Source: Sinorhizobium fredii (GTDB lineage Bacteria; Pseudomonadota; Alphaproteobacteria; Rhizobiales; Rhizobiaceae). Taken from it: 64,000 nucleotides of DNA. The translations under genes and the position numbers were made by a program. The stretch lies in NCBI RefSeq assembly GCF_002944405.1, contig NZ_CP024307.1, positions 2,128,501-2,192,500 on the forward strand. Reading direction: 5' to 3'. Under the pieces are notes generated by a model. That model searched no databases. It had not been told where the DNA came from and saw nothing but the letters and a program-made list of their open reading frames with translations. Position 1 is the first letter of the stretch, and every line of letters starts with the position of its first letter. Of the stretch, positions 9,088 through 17,402 are shown piece after piece.

Positions 9088-9270
9088 ACTTCCAGATGAG
9101 GCGACTTCAGAAAACTCGACGCGGTTCGGCGCGCAGTGAGTGCTCGAAAGACGGCGTTCCCGGTGCTGTCATGCCGGCCGTGTAGCCGCCGTGGCTCGCG
9201 AGCATCTCCTGCTTATGCGGGGCCAATATCAGGCGCGATGTGCGCCAGGCATCCGGACCGGGCACACCAT

Positions 9271-10698
9271 TCACTCGTTCAGGAAGCCGACGATGCCCTT
9301 GATTTCGGTAAACTCGTGCAGTCCGAACTTGCCGTATTCCCGACCGTTGCCGGATTGCTTGTAGCCACCAAACGGCGCGGCGCTGTCCCACGCGGAGCTG
9401 TTGAGGCGAACGGTGCCGCTCCGCAGCCTGCCTGCGAGCGCCCGCGCTTCCTTCGGATCCCCCTGAATATAGGCTGCGAGGCCGTAGGGCGTATCGTTGG
9501 CGATCGCGATCGCTTCCTCTTCGGTGTCATAACCGATGATCGACAGCACAGGGCCGAAGATTTCCTCCCGTGCAATCGTCATCTGATTGGTGACGCGGGC
9601 AAACACCGTCGGGCGCACGTAATAACCCGCATTGAGATGCGCAGGGCGGCCAGGGCCACCCGCGACGAGCTCCGCTCCTTCCGCGATGCCGCGTTCGATC
9701 AGCGCCTGGATCTTGTCGAACTGGGCGGCGCTTGCCACCGGTCCAAGGTCGGTGCGCGGATCCGAAGGCGGACCGACAACGAGCGCAGCCGCTTCCCTCG
9801 CGGCGATCGAGCTTGCTTCATCCATCCGCTCCGCCGGCACCAGCATCCGTGTTGGCGCAGTACAGGTCTGGCCGGAATTGCCGAAGCACCGGCGAATGCC
9901 GGCGGCGACCGCGGCTGCGAAGTCGGCGCTGCGCAGGATGATGTTCGGCGACTTGCCGCCGAGCTCCTGATGCACTCGCTTGACCGTCGGTGCCGCGGCC
10001 TGCGCCACGGCAATGCCGGCGCGGGTCGAGCCGGTGAAGGACACCATGTCGACGTCCGGATGGCTGGCGAGCATCGCGCCAACCGTCGGACCGTCGCCCT
10101 GGACGAGGTTAAAGACCCCCTTGGGCACGCCGGCCTCATCCATGATCTCGGCAAAGATCACGGCGTTGAACGGAGCGATCTCCGAGGGTTTGAGCACCAT
10201 AGTGCAGCCGGTCGCGAGTGCCGGAGCGACCTTGCAGGCGATCTGGTTGATCGGCCAGTTCCACGGCGTGATCATGCCTACGACCCCGACCGGCTCGTGC
10301 ACGATGCGGGTCGAGCCCTGCATGTATTCGAAAGCGAAGGTCTCGAAGGCCTTGATCGTTTGCTCGAAATGGGCAGCGCCGATGGCGGCCTGCTCGGCCC
10401 GGGCCATGGCGAGCGGCGCGCCCATTTCCCGCGAGATGATGTCGCCGAGCTCGTCATTGCGGCGCTTCAGGATCGTTACAATGCGCTTCAGCAGTTCGGC
10501 GCGCTCTTCCTTGGACGTCTGCGAGAACGAGGCAAAGGCCCGCCGCGCGGCCGCGACCGCTTTCTGGGCGTCGGCGGCACTGCCGATCGCGATCGTTCCG
10601 ATTGGCTGCTCGGTGGACGGGTCGATGACCTCGCGGGACCTCGACACCGTGGGTTCGACCCATTCACCGTCGATATAGAACTTGTGGGCATGTTTCAT
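9271..10698 (-). CDS. NAD(P)-dependent aldehyde dehydrogenase
   Basis: 475 residues, the normal size of a soluble ALDH subunit. The signatures are complete: WNWPINQIACKVAPALATGC for the cofactor fold, FTGSTRAG, HQELGGKSPNIIL with the general-base Glu near residue 243, and GNSGQTCTAPTRM with the catalytic Cys near 277. EEIFGPVLSIIGYD and FGGYKQSGNGREYG follow. Its ATG overlaps the upstream flavoprotein stop by 4 bases, so it is the last gene of the operon. It probably oxidises the aldehyde released by the upstream amine/amino-acid dehydrogenase; the substrate is not known. Confidence 0.92.
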   Translation of the reverse strand: MKHAHKFYIDGEWVEPTVSRSREVIDPSTEQPIGTIAIGSAADAQKAVAAARRAFASFSQTSKEERAELLKRIVTILKRRNDELGDIISREMGAPLAMARAEQAAIGAAHFEQTIKAFETFAFEYMQGSTRIVHEPVGVVGMITPWNWPINQIACKVAPALATGCTMVLKPSEIAPFNAVIFAEIMDEAGVPKGVFNLVQGDGPTVGAMLASHPDVDMVSFTGSTRAGIAVAQAAAPTVKRVHQELGGKSPNIILRSADFAAAVAAGIRRCFGNSGQTCTAPTRMLVPAERMDEASSIAAREAAALVVGPPSDPRTDLGPVASAAQFDKIQALIERGIAEGAELVAGGPGRPAHLNAGYYVRPTVFARVTNQMTIAREEIFGPVLSIIGYDTEEEAIAIANDTPYGLAAYIQGDPKEARALAGRLRSGTVRLNSSAWDSAAPFGGYKQSGNGREYGKFGLHEFTEIKGIVGFLNE

Positions 10699-12215
10699 TG
10701 GCGGCTCCCATGTATGGCGTCCTGCGTGCCATCGGCGGCGCGTTCCACGAATCCGGCGACAGCAACGATGGCTGCCTCCGTGTGCGGCAAAGCGGCCAGC
10801 TCGCCCAATGTTACCGGCTTAATGGGTGGGCGTAGCCGATAGTAACCGAGCTCTCCGGGCGCAACGCCACGGCATTGCGCCAGCAGCTCAACCGCGGTCA
10901 GTCCGCATAGCCGACCCTGGCATGGTCCCATTCCGCATCGTGTGAACGCCTTCATTTGGTTAGGGCCCGGCACGCCGAGCGCCGCAACTTTACGCAGCTT
11001 GCCGGCTGTGATTTCTTCGCAGCGGCAGACGATGGTGCCGTCGTCCTCGGGCACGCGAAACGTTTTGCCGGGCCGGAACCGATGCTCGATGAAAGTCCTG
11101 CCCCTGAAGGCTCGCGCGAGCCTCCGCGTGAGTTCGTTCCGGCGCTGTTCGTAGGCACCCTGGCCAATGCGATCCAGGTCGAGCGCTGCGGTCAAGCCCG
11201 CGAGCTCTCCTTGGTGAGCCGAGGCAACCGCTCCGACAATTCCCGCCGCATCACCGGCGATCGAAACCCCCGGAACCGAACTCGCGCCGCGAATGTCGAC
11301 GGCTGGGCGGAAGGCTGCCAGGCGCTCGTCCCAGACGTAGTCGCACCCGGCTGCGAGCGCGAGATTGAGGTTCGGCGCGATCCCCTGGTGCAGAAGGAGC
11401 AGGTCGCCTTCAATGTGCAGGGACTTATCGCCGCGATGGACCCGCAGGGCGCTGAATTGTCCGGAACCGACCGCCTCGAGCGCGGTCACCCCGCGAATGA
11501 CGCGGGTTCGTCGGTGAACGTCCAAGAGGAGCTTCAGGCCCTTGAGGGCATAGGGCGATGCGGCAAAACCAAGCAGATGAGGCAGGGCCGAGCGCCAGTT
11601 CCCGGCCGGCGTGGTATCGACGACCGCTATCACGGACACGCCTGCCCGCAGAAGTTGGCTTGCCAGTAAGTACAGCAACGGCCCGGTCCCGGCGAGGATG
11701 GTCCGCCCGGAGGGCACCAGGCCTGACGATTTCATCAAGATTTGCGCCGCTCCCGCCGCCATGACGCCGGGCATGGTCCACCCCGGGAAAGGGAACGGAC
11801 GCTCGAGCGCGCCGGTTGCGAGAATCACCCGATGGGCGGCGATCGGCCGAGCGATGCCGCCGAGCGAGATCCCGACCTCGAGCGCATGCGCGCCGTCGCC
11901 AGTTTCCTCGTCAGCCGGCCCGACGCTCCACACCGTCGCCCGGCGGGCATAGTTCAAGTCTGCGCCCCGGAACCGCTCGATGAGCATCCGACCGGCAGCG
12001 TAGTCCGGCCCCATGCGCGCGAGATCGCCGTCCGAAGCCCGGTCGACCGACCGATAGATCTGGCCGCCAGGCGATTCATTTTCGTCGGCCAGCAATACGG
12101 CGAGGCCATGGGTCGACGCTTCGATCGCTGCCGAGAGGCCGGCGGGCCCTGCGCCAACGACGACGAGGTCATAGGCAGGCGCGAGATCGGCGGCCGACTG
12201 AATGTTCTGAATCAT
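10695..12215 (-). CDS. FAD/NAD(P)-binding oxidoreductase with C-terminal BFD-type [2Fe-2S] domain
   Basis: 506 residues. The N-terminal dinucleotide fold VVVGAGPAGLSAAIEA begins near residue 18, a second one, TILAGTGPLLYLLASQL, is central, and VSIAGDAAGI is the FAD-closing motif. The C-terminal quarter has CRCEEI and CGMGPCQGRLC, the four-Cys BFD-like Fe-S domain. This architecture is that of the alpha subunit of three-part hydroxyproline/D-amino-acid dehydrogenases, opine oxidases and HcnB. It overlaps the [2Fe-2S] gene before it and the ALDH gene after it by 4 bases each. Probable role: passing electrons from the DadA-type subunit onward. Confidence 0.88.
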   Translation of the reverse strand: MIQNIQSAADLAPAYDLVVVGAGPAGLSAAIEASTHGLAVLLADENESPGGQIYRSVDRASDGDLARMGPDYAAGRMLIERFRGADLNYARRATVWSVGPADEETGDGAHALEVGISLGGIARPIAAHRVILATGALERPFPFPGWTMPGVMAAGAAQILMKSSGLVPSGRTILAGTGPLLYLLASQLLRAGVSVIAVVDTTPAGNWRSALPHLLGFAASPYALKGLKLLLDVHRRTRVIRGVTALEAVGSGQFSALRVHRGDKSLHIEGDLLLLHQGIAPNLNLALAAGCDYVWDERLAAFRPAVDIRGASSVPGVSIAGDAAGIVGAVASAHQGELAGLTAALDLDRIGQGAYEQRRNELTRRLARAFRGRTFIEHRFRPGKTFRVPEDDGTIVCRCEEITAGKLRKVAALGVPGPNQMKAFTRCGMGPCQGRLCGLTAVELLAQCRGVAPGELGYYRLRPPIKPVTLGELAALPHTEAAIVAVAGFVERAADGTQDAIHGSRQ

Positions 12216-12514
12216 TCTTCCTGCCCCGGCATGGCCGCGCCATTCTGTGTTTCAACCCTCATGCCCTCCACCACGGTGGTCAGGCAGGCCTGCCGGTTCG
12301 GCCGGCCATCGATCTTGACCAGGCATTCGAAGCACACACCCATCATGCAGTAAGGACCACGGGCGGCGCCGGACACCGGGGTGCGCCGAGTGCTGCAATG
12401 TCCTGCGGCCAAGAGGGCAGCGGCGACGCTATCGTCCTGGCTGGCCATGGTCGGCACGCCGTTGAATGTGAATGAGACCGAGCTCTCTTTTCTGTCAGAC
12501 AGCCGCCGGAACAT
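12212..12514 (-). CDS. small (2Fe-2S)-binding subunit
   Basis: 100 residues. A ferredoxin-like domain with ARGPYCMMGVCFECLVKIDG and a later QACLTTV giving four clustered cysteines, the pattern of the gamma subunit of heteromeric hydroxyproline dehydrogenase or HcnA. The start at 12514 is set by GGAGG five bases upstream; the frame is open further but unlike the family. The gene overlaps its upstream neighbour by 20 bases and the downstream one by 4, so the three products are likely made in fixed ratio as one complex. Confidence 0.88.
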   Translation of the reverse strand: MFRRLSDRKESSVSFTFNGVPTMASQDDSVAAALLAAGHCSTRRTPVSGAARGPYCMMGVCFECLVKIDGRPNRQACLTTVVEGMRVETQNGAAMPGQEE

Positions 12515-13622
12515 GGAACCTCCGGGAATGAAATACGGAAAGATCCTCAGAAAGCGCCCCGGCCGAAATTTGCCGCGGCAGGACCAGCGCATGGTTCGCC
12601 GCCAGCGTCACGCCGGAATGGCAGGCGACTGCAAACGCACCTGGGAACCGCTCCGATTGCTCGTAAATGGGGTAGCCGTCGGGCGTCACCACACGGAATG
12701 CGGCCCAGATCCGCACCGCCCTGGCGTCCCTGAGCAGTGGGAAGGTGCGTAGCGCGCGTTCGGCCAGAACTGCGGTGATTGGTCCTCGCGGTCGCTGGTG
12801 ATCGATTGTCGCCTCCTTGCTCTCACCGATCAGCACAGAGCCCTCGTCTGTCTGCCGCAGATAGCCGGTGGCATGGCTGAGGAAGGGCTTCAGCCGCTCC
12901 GTGACGATGATCTGGCCGCGGCTGGGCGAGAGCGGAACGCTCAGCCCAACCATCGGGGCCAGCGCGGTATTGCCGATGCCGGCCGCAAGCACGATCTTGC
13001 CGGCACCGAGCCTCCAGCCTTCCCCGGCCACTTCGAAGCCGCCGGCGCGATGGCGGATCGCAGTCGTCTTGCGATGCGGAAAATAGTGAACGCCACGCTG
13101 CTGCAGCGCCTTGTGAAAGCCAGCGAACAGCCGCAGCGGGTTTGCGTGTCCATCGAGCGGGCTGAAAATCGCGCCTGCCACTGTCTCGCCGATGAGGGGC
13201 AAGCGGCGGCGCGTCTCCGCCTGGTCGAGTATCTCATATTCGAGCGGCGGCGTTCCTTCCGCGTCCATTCCTTGTTGGTCGGCGAGCCTCGCCATCGATG
13301 CGATCCCGCGTTCCAGTTCCGTTGGCGTGAGCCGAATTGAGAAGCCGCCCGACTGGACAAAGCCGGTATCGATACCGGTTTCGGCTTTGAGTTCGGCTGC
13401 CAGCCGGTGCCAGTTCGCCGTCGAGGTTCGCGACCACCGCGAATAGGCGGCGTTGCCGAGGCCCTTGCTAGAGCTCCATACGAGACCGAAATTCGCCCGG
13501 GCGGCCCGGTTTGCCACATCGCCCTCGTCGAGGATTGCAATCCTTTGTCCGCATCTCGACAGACCCCAGGCTATCGATACCCCTACCAGCCCGCCGCCGA
13601 TGACGATTACGTCGTAGTCCAT
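12495..13622 (-). CDS. FAD-dependent oxidoreductase, DadA/D-amino-acid oxidase type (complex beta subunit)
   Basis: 375 residues. The N-terminal FAD fold DVIVIGGGLVGVSIAWGLS starts at residue 4 with LDEGDVANRAARANFGLVW after it. The C-terminal DAO segment ends in ACHSGVTLAANHA, where the Gly-rich FAD motif is expected. Size and neighbours match the catalytic beta subunit of the heterotrimeric D-hydroxyproline/opine dehydrogenase class. Substrate specificity is not readable. The next upstream gene ends 53 bases before it. Confidence 0.88.
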   Translation of the reverse strand: MDYDVIVIGGGLVGVSIAWGLSRCGQRIAILDEGDVANRAARANFGLVWSSSKGLGNAAYSRWSRTSTANWHRLAAELKAETGIDTGFVQSGGFSIRLTPTELERGIASMARLADQQGMDAEGTPPLEYEILDQAETRRRLPLIGETVAGAIFSPLDGHANPLRLFAGFHKALQQRGVHYFPHRKTTAIRHRAGGFEVAGEGWRLGAGKIVLAAGIGNTALAPMVGLSVPLSPSRGQIIVTERLKPFLSHATGYLRQTDEGSVLIGESKEATIDHQRPRGPITAVLAERALRTFPLLRDARAVRIWAAFRVVTPDGYPIYEQSERFPGAFAVACHSGVTLAANHALVLPRQISAGALSEDLSVFHSRRFHVPAAV

Positions 13623-13675
13623 TCCGCTTGCTTCCCTCGGCGCGTCACCCCAACGGCTTTCTCCTGTTCTGCCCC

Positions 13676-14998
13676 TCAGATCGCGCCGACTTTGACTTTC
13701 GAACCATCAAGGAGGCGCGACAGGCGGAAAGGGGTGGGGTCGACACAGGGTGTATCATTGGCAACCAGGTCGGCCGCCAGGCGGCCGATACCGGGGCCCA
13801 GGCCGAAGCCATGGCCGGAGGCGCCCGCTGCCAGGTAGAGACCTCTCACACCGTCGGCCGGCGAGATGACCGGCACCGCGTCCGGCGTGAAATCCACGTA
13901 GGCTCCCCAACTGTCGGCGACTTCGACTCCCGCCAATGCAGGAAACTGCTCGGTGACCCGTTTCAAAATAGCCGCGATGGTGCGGCGGCTCGGCGGCGGG
14001 TCGAGAACGCGCATCCGCTCGAAGGCCGTCGGTTTGCTCTTGTTCAAGCTTCCGATTGCCTCCGGACCCTGGAGGAAGGATTTGCCGATGCCGAACTGCA
14101 CCGCTTTCAGACGCTTCATGAACATCGGCATGAACCAGCGGGCGTAGCGAATGCCTTGTGGCGTGATATCGAGCATCGCCCTGCCGCTGATCGCAAGCGT
14201 GTAACTGCCATCCAACCGGCGGGTCAACGCACACTCCGGCGTATAGATCGCTTCGCCCAGATCCGCTGTCGGCCGCGTACGAAGCGCTGTCTGGCGCACG
14301 CTCGCCTGCGGAAACAGAACTCCGTGCTGACGACAAAACATGGACGTCCAGGCACCGCCGGCGCAGAGAACAGCTTGTGTCCGGATGATCCCCTTTTCGG
14401 TGATCACCCCCGTGACCGCTCCATTGACCAGATCGAGGCCGCGGGCAGCGCATTCCTGGTGGATCGTCGCGCCGAACCTGCGCGCGCCGTTCGCGATCGT
14501 CGGCGCGGCGATAGCAGGCTCGCCCTTGCCGTCATCGATCGAATGCACTCCGCCGAGCCATCGGCGGCCGTTCGCCGGAATTGCGGCAGCCGCTTCCTTG
14601 GCGCTCAGCATCTTCGTATTGACGTTGAACTGGCGGGCCGTATCGCGCCATGCTTCCCATTCCGCAAGCTGCCGGGGATTGTCTGTCGCGTAAAGCAGGC
14701 CGCATCGACGGAAGCCGACGTCCTCTCCGATTTTGGATTCAAACTCACCCCATAGCCGCAGCGCGACACCCGAAAGCGGCAGCTCGCGCTCATCCCGGTT
14801 CTGTTGGCGGCACCAACCCCAGTTGCGGCTCGACTGCTCGCAGCCGACATGGCCCTTTTCGACCAGAGCGACGGAGAGCCCCCGCTCCGCCAGAAAGAAA
14901 GCTGCCGTTGCACCAATGATGCCGCCGCCGATGACGACAACGTCGGCCTTGGCGGGAAGCTCTTGATCGTTCTGTATGCGTTTGACAATTGGAGACAT
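13676..14998 (-). CDS. FAD-dependent oxidoreductase (glycine/D-amino acid oxidase family), first gene of operon
   Basis: 440 residues. FAD-binding DVVVIGGGIIGATAAFFLAERG begins at residue 19, then VEKGHVGCEQSSRNWGWCR, which resembles the covalent-flavin or substrate region of DAO enzymes. GLYLAAGASGHGFGLGPGIG near the C-terminus closes the FAD site. It is a paralog of the 375-residue subunit downstream but longer, so it may be a separate enzyme rather than a complex subunit. A 27-base perfect inverted repeat lies about 45 bases upstream. Two DAO-type genes in one operon suggests two successive oxidations. Confidence 0.87.
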   Translation of the reverse strand: MSPIVKRIQNDQELPAKADVVVIGGGIIGATAAFFLAERGLSVALVEKGHVGCEQSSRNWGWCRQQNRDERELPLSGVALRLWGEFESKIGEDVGFRRCGLLYATDNPRQLAEWEAWRDTARQFNVNTKMLSAKEAAAAIPANGRRWLGGVHSIDDGKGEPAIAAPTIANGARRFGATIHQECAARGLDLVNGAVTGVITEKGIIRTQAVLCAGGAWTSMFCRQHGVLFPQASVRQTALRTRPTADLGEAIYTPECALTRRLDGSYTLAISGRAMLDITPQGIRYARWFMPMFMKRLKAVQFGIGKSFLQGPEAIGSLNKSKPTAFERMRVLDPPPSRRTIAAILKRVTEQFPALAGVEVADSWGAYVDFTPDAVPVISPADGVRGLYLAAGASGHGFGLGPGIGRLAADLVANDTPCVDPTPFRLSRLLDGSKVKVGAI

Positions 14999-15333
14999 GG
15001 GGCTGACCTGAACTGATTTTGACGGCCGATCTATACGGCACTGTTTCCTGCCCCTCCGGCAGGAAACATCTGAGGCAACGACGAAGCTACCGAAGGAAGG
15101 CGATCAGCATGCATCGAATAGAAATGCAGGCACGGCAGAAAATTTCGTTTTCGGCCGAGCGACAGTCACGTATTCGACGGCCGAATGGCTAAGTTACAGA
15201 GCATCGTCTGACGACAGTGGTTTTGAATCGACTTCCGGTCCAGTACGACAGCTGCCGCGATCGGCTTCATGTCGCCCCTGCTGTTACAGGCCCAAATTGA
15301 AGAGCGTGCGCAATCAAAAACAGAGATGAAGCC
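14999..15333. other. divergent control region with two inverted repeats
   Basis: No gene seen. It separates the flavoprotein operon from the divergent racemase-like gene and contains inverted repeats at 15042-15068 and 15150-15185. The second has arms TTCGGCCG and CGGCCGAA separated by 20 bases. Confidence 0.45.
15042..15068. promoter_or_regulatory. 27-bp inverted repeat, candidate operator of the flavoprotein operon
   Basis: Perfect 11-base arms, TGTTTCCTGCC and GGCAGGAAACA, with a 5-base centre. It lies 44 bases upstream of the operon's first start codon with no T-run on either side, which favours a protein-binding site over a terminator. No regulator gene is adjacent, so the binding protein is unknown. 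Confidence 0.5.
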
Positions 15334-16038
15334 ATGACTGCAGACACTCATGAGTCCCCTGCGCTCGCGATGATCCATACTGTCCCCGGGATCATCCCCG
15401 CGTTTAATGAACTCGTTGGCCTCCATCTGCCCGGTTGGCGGCCGTTCAACATGTTGGATGAGAGCCTGCTGGGGAACACGATCCGCGAAGGCACGCTTTC
15501 ACTTCAGACCATGCGAAGGCTTGCGACTCACATTTGGTCGGCGGTGGATGCGGGGGCTTCGGCTGTCCTCGTCACCTGTTCCTCGCTCGGCCCTGCAGTG
15601 GATGCGGCAATGCCGCTCTGCCCCGTACCCCTCTTCCGTATAGATGACGGGATGGCGATTGAGGCGATCCAGCGCGGCAATCGAATTGGCGTCCTTGCAA
15701 CTCTGGCTACAACAATGATCCCCACAACCCAGTTGATTGAACGCCATGCTCATAGGATGGATCGTAACGTTTCCGTCACCAGTCGTCTTTGTGAAGGAGC
15801 CTTTGACAAATTGCGTAGCGGTGACAGGGCGGCGCATGATGCGATGATACGTGAAGGCCTCGGTTCGCTCGTGGGTAGTGTCGACGTGGTTGTTCTTGCT
15901 CAAGCATCAATGGCAAATGCCCTAACTGAGATGAGCGAGACGTCGGTGCCAGTACTTACGAGCCCTGAACTCGGTGTGCTGCACATGTCCTCCGCACTAA
16001 ATGCGCGCTCCCGCGTCCAGGAAAGTGCGCAAAGTTAG
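15334..16038 (+). CDS. aspartate/glutamate racemase family protein
   Basis: 234 residues. The Asp/Glu/hydantoin racemase fold is indicated by ASAVLVTCSSLGPAVDAA with a Cys near residue 82, by RIGVLATLATTMIPTTQLI, and by VDVVVLAQASMANAL near residue 188. In two-Cys racemases the second catalytic Cys sits at this last position; here it reads Gln-Ala-Ser. I recall this as a trait of the subfamily rather than a fresh mutation. The reaction may therefore be a one-base isomerisation or decarboxylation. Divergent from the D-amino-acid-oxidase-type operon, which suggests that it prepares or epimerises the substrate. Confidence 0.8.
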   Translation: MTADTHESPALAMIHTVPGIIPAFNELVGLHLPGWRPFNMLDESLLGNTIREGTLSLQTMRRLATHIWSAVDAGASAVLVTCSSLGPAVDAAMPLCPVPLFRIDDGMAIEAIQRGNRIGVLATLATTMIPTTQLIERHAHRMDRNVSVTSRLCEGAFDKLRSGDRAAHDAMIREGLGSLVGSVDVVVLAQASMANALTEMSETSVPVLTSPELGVLHMSSALNARSRVQESAQS

Positions 16039-16526
16039 GCAGGCGTTGGCCGGATTTCAGCAGTCCCGAACAGCCCGCCTTGAAACTGCGCGATCTGATC
16101 GCAAAGCAGGCGACGGTTATAGTGGTGTCGTGTCATCTTTCGAGTCAGAACCGCGTTTAACGAGATGGAAGGTGATCTCGGCCAATTGACCTCCTGATCA
16201 ACAACGCGAGCAGCGCAGCTTCACCGACGTGGGAACTCTCCGGGAAGCGTCCATCCAGCAGCCGCCTCATTGTCCGCTTTTTGGAACCGCACTGCACATT
16301 CCCATCGGTATTGGTGAACGCCAGCTTAGGGTCGACTTTGGCCCTCAGCAAGGCGATACAGGGGCGCGAAGCCGCCATCCGGCATCTTGCGCATTCGACT
16401 TCCGCTCCCTCGAACCTCAGCGCCTGGGTGCTCGCTTACTTTTCAGCGGCCTTCAAAACTCGCTATCACGCGGTAGTTTCTAGCAATCCAATCAAGTTAC
16501 CTCGCGCGTAGCGTCTATTGTCGACA
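16039..16526. other. 488-bp gap without a recognised gene
   Basis: Several frames of 60-85 codons are open on both strands but none has a ribosome site plus a recognisable protein. GC is lower than in the neighbours. It could be remnant DNA between the racemase-like gene and the SDR gene. Confidence 0.4.
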
Positions 16527-17342
16527 TCAGACCGGCAGCCCGGCCTGTTTGCGCAAGCTCTTGTCGAACGCCGATTCGGGGACCAAACGGCGCAGCAAGC
16601 CAACTTGGCCGGCCAGCTTTCCCGCGGTGTAACGTCTTCTAGGCGCCTTGGCCGTTGCCGCTTTGACAACGGTCTCTGCCACGACCTCGGGGTCGTCGCC
16701 CCTTTCCACGCTCTTCCGCATCTGCACTTCCATGTCAGCGCGCACCGCGTCGTAGACAGCAAGCGAGCGATCAGGCTTAGTCAGGTTTTCCTCGAACGCC
16801 GTGCGGGTAAAGCCTGGCTCGACCAGCGCCACTCGAATTCCGAACGTGCGCAGTTCGTGATCGAGCGATTCGGAATAGCCCTCGACGGCATGCTTGGTCG
16901 ATGCATAGAGAGCATTGTAGGGCGACGGGATCAGCCCCAGAATGGAGCTTATGTTGATGATCCTGCCCTTTCCTTGGCTCCGCATGATTGGCAACACCGC
17001 GTTGGTCACCCGGAGAACTCCGAAGACGTTCACGTCGAACAGCGCTTGTGCCTGCGCGATTGAGGACTCCTCTGCGCCGCCGAGCAAGCCGATGCCGGCA
17101 TTGTTGACAAGCAGGTCTATGCGTCCGGCCTCGGCGAGCACCTCATCGATCAGCTTCGCCACAGACTCATCGTCCGTTACGTCACAGGTGAGCATGGTGA
17201 TGCCGTCAGTCCCTCCGGCGGCCGCACGACGGCTGGTCCCGAAGACTCGAAAACCCGCCCGCTGAAGGGCTTTGGCGGTAGCGTGCCCGATGCCGGTCGA
17301 TGCCCCAGTGACCAGGGCGACACCAAGATTGGCTTTGTTCAT
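16527..17342 (-). CDS. SDR family oxidoreductase
   Basis: 271 residues, a classical short-chain dehydrogenase. The cofactor motif TGASTGIGHA lies at about residues 12-21, NNAGIG near 83, the catalytic Ser in NISSILG near 135, and the YASTK Tyr/Lys pair near 150. Residues after VEPGF are variable and give no substrate. The family includes 3-oxoacyl-ACP reductase-like enzymes. It is the last gene of a leftward TetR-FabF-SDR set, 60 bases after the ketosynthase, so reduction of a 3-ketoacyl product is a fair guess but not shown. Confidence 0.9.
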   Translation of the reverse strand: MNKANLGVALVTGASTGIGHATAKALQRAGFRVFGTSRRAAAGGTDGITMLTCDVTDDESVAKLIDEVLAEAGRIDLLVNNAGIGLLGGAEESSIAQAQALFDVNVFGVLRVTNAVLPIMRSQGKGRIINISSILGLIPSPYNALYASTKHAVEGYSESLDHELRTFGIRVALVEPGFTRTAFEENLTKPDRSLAVYDAVRADMEVQMRKSVERGDDPEVVAETVVKAATAKAPRRRYTAGKLAGQVGLLRRLVPESAFDKSLRKQAGLPV

Positions 17343-17402
17343 GGAGATCTATTTCCTTCTTTGTGCTGAATTTCGTTTCGTTGTCGTTGAGGAGACGAGA
17401 CT

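Noticed and set aside
9107..9270. Possible small gene or gene tail after the aldehyde dehydrogenase on the minus strand
   Set aside because: The frame is protein-like in part (DAWRTSRLILAPHKQEML), but has no convincing start or ribosome site and no family that I recognise.
16157..16378. Reverse-strand frame of about 73 codons in the gap before the SDR gene
   Set aside because: No ribosome site, no recognisable family, and the lower-GC surroundings suggest non-coding remnant DNA.
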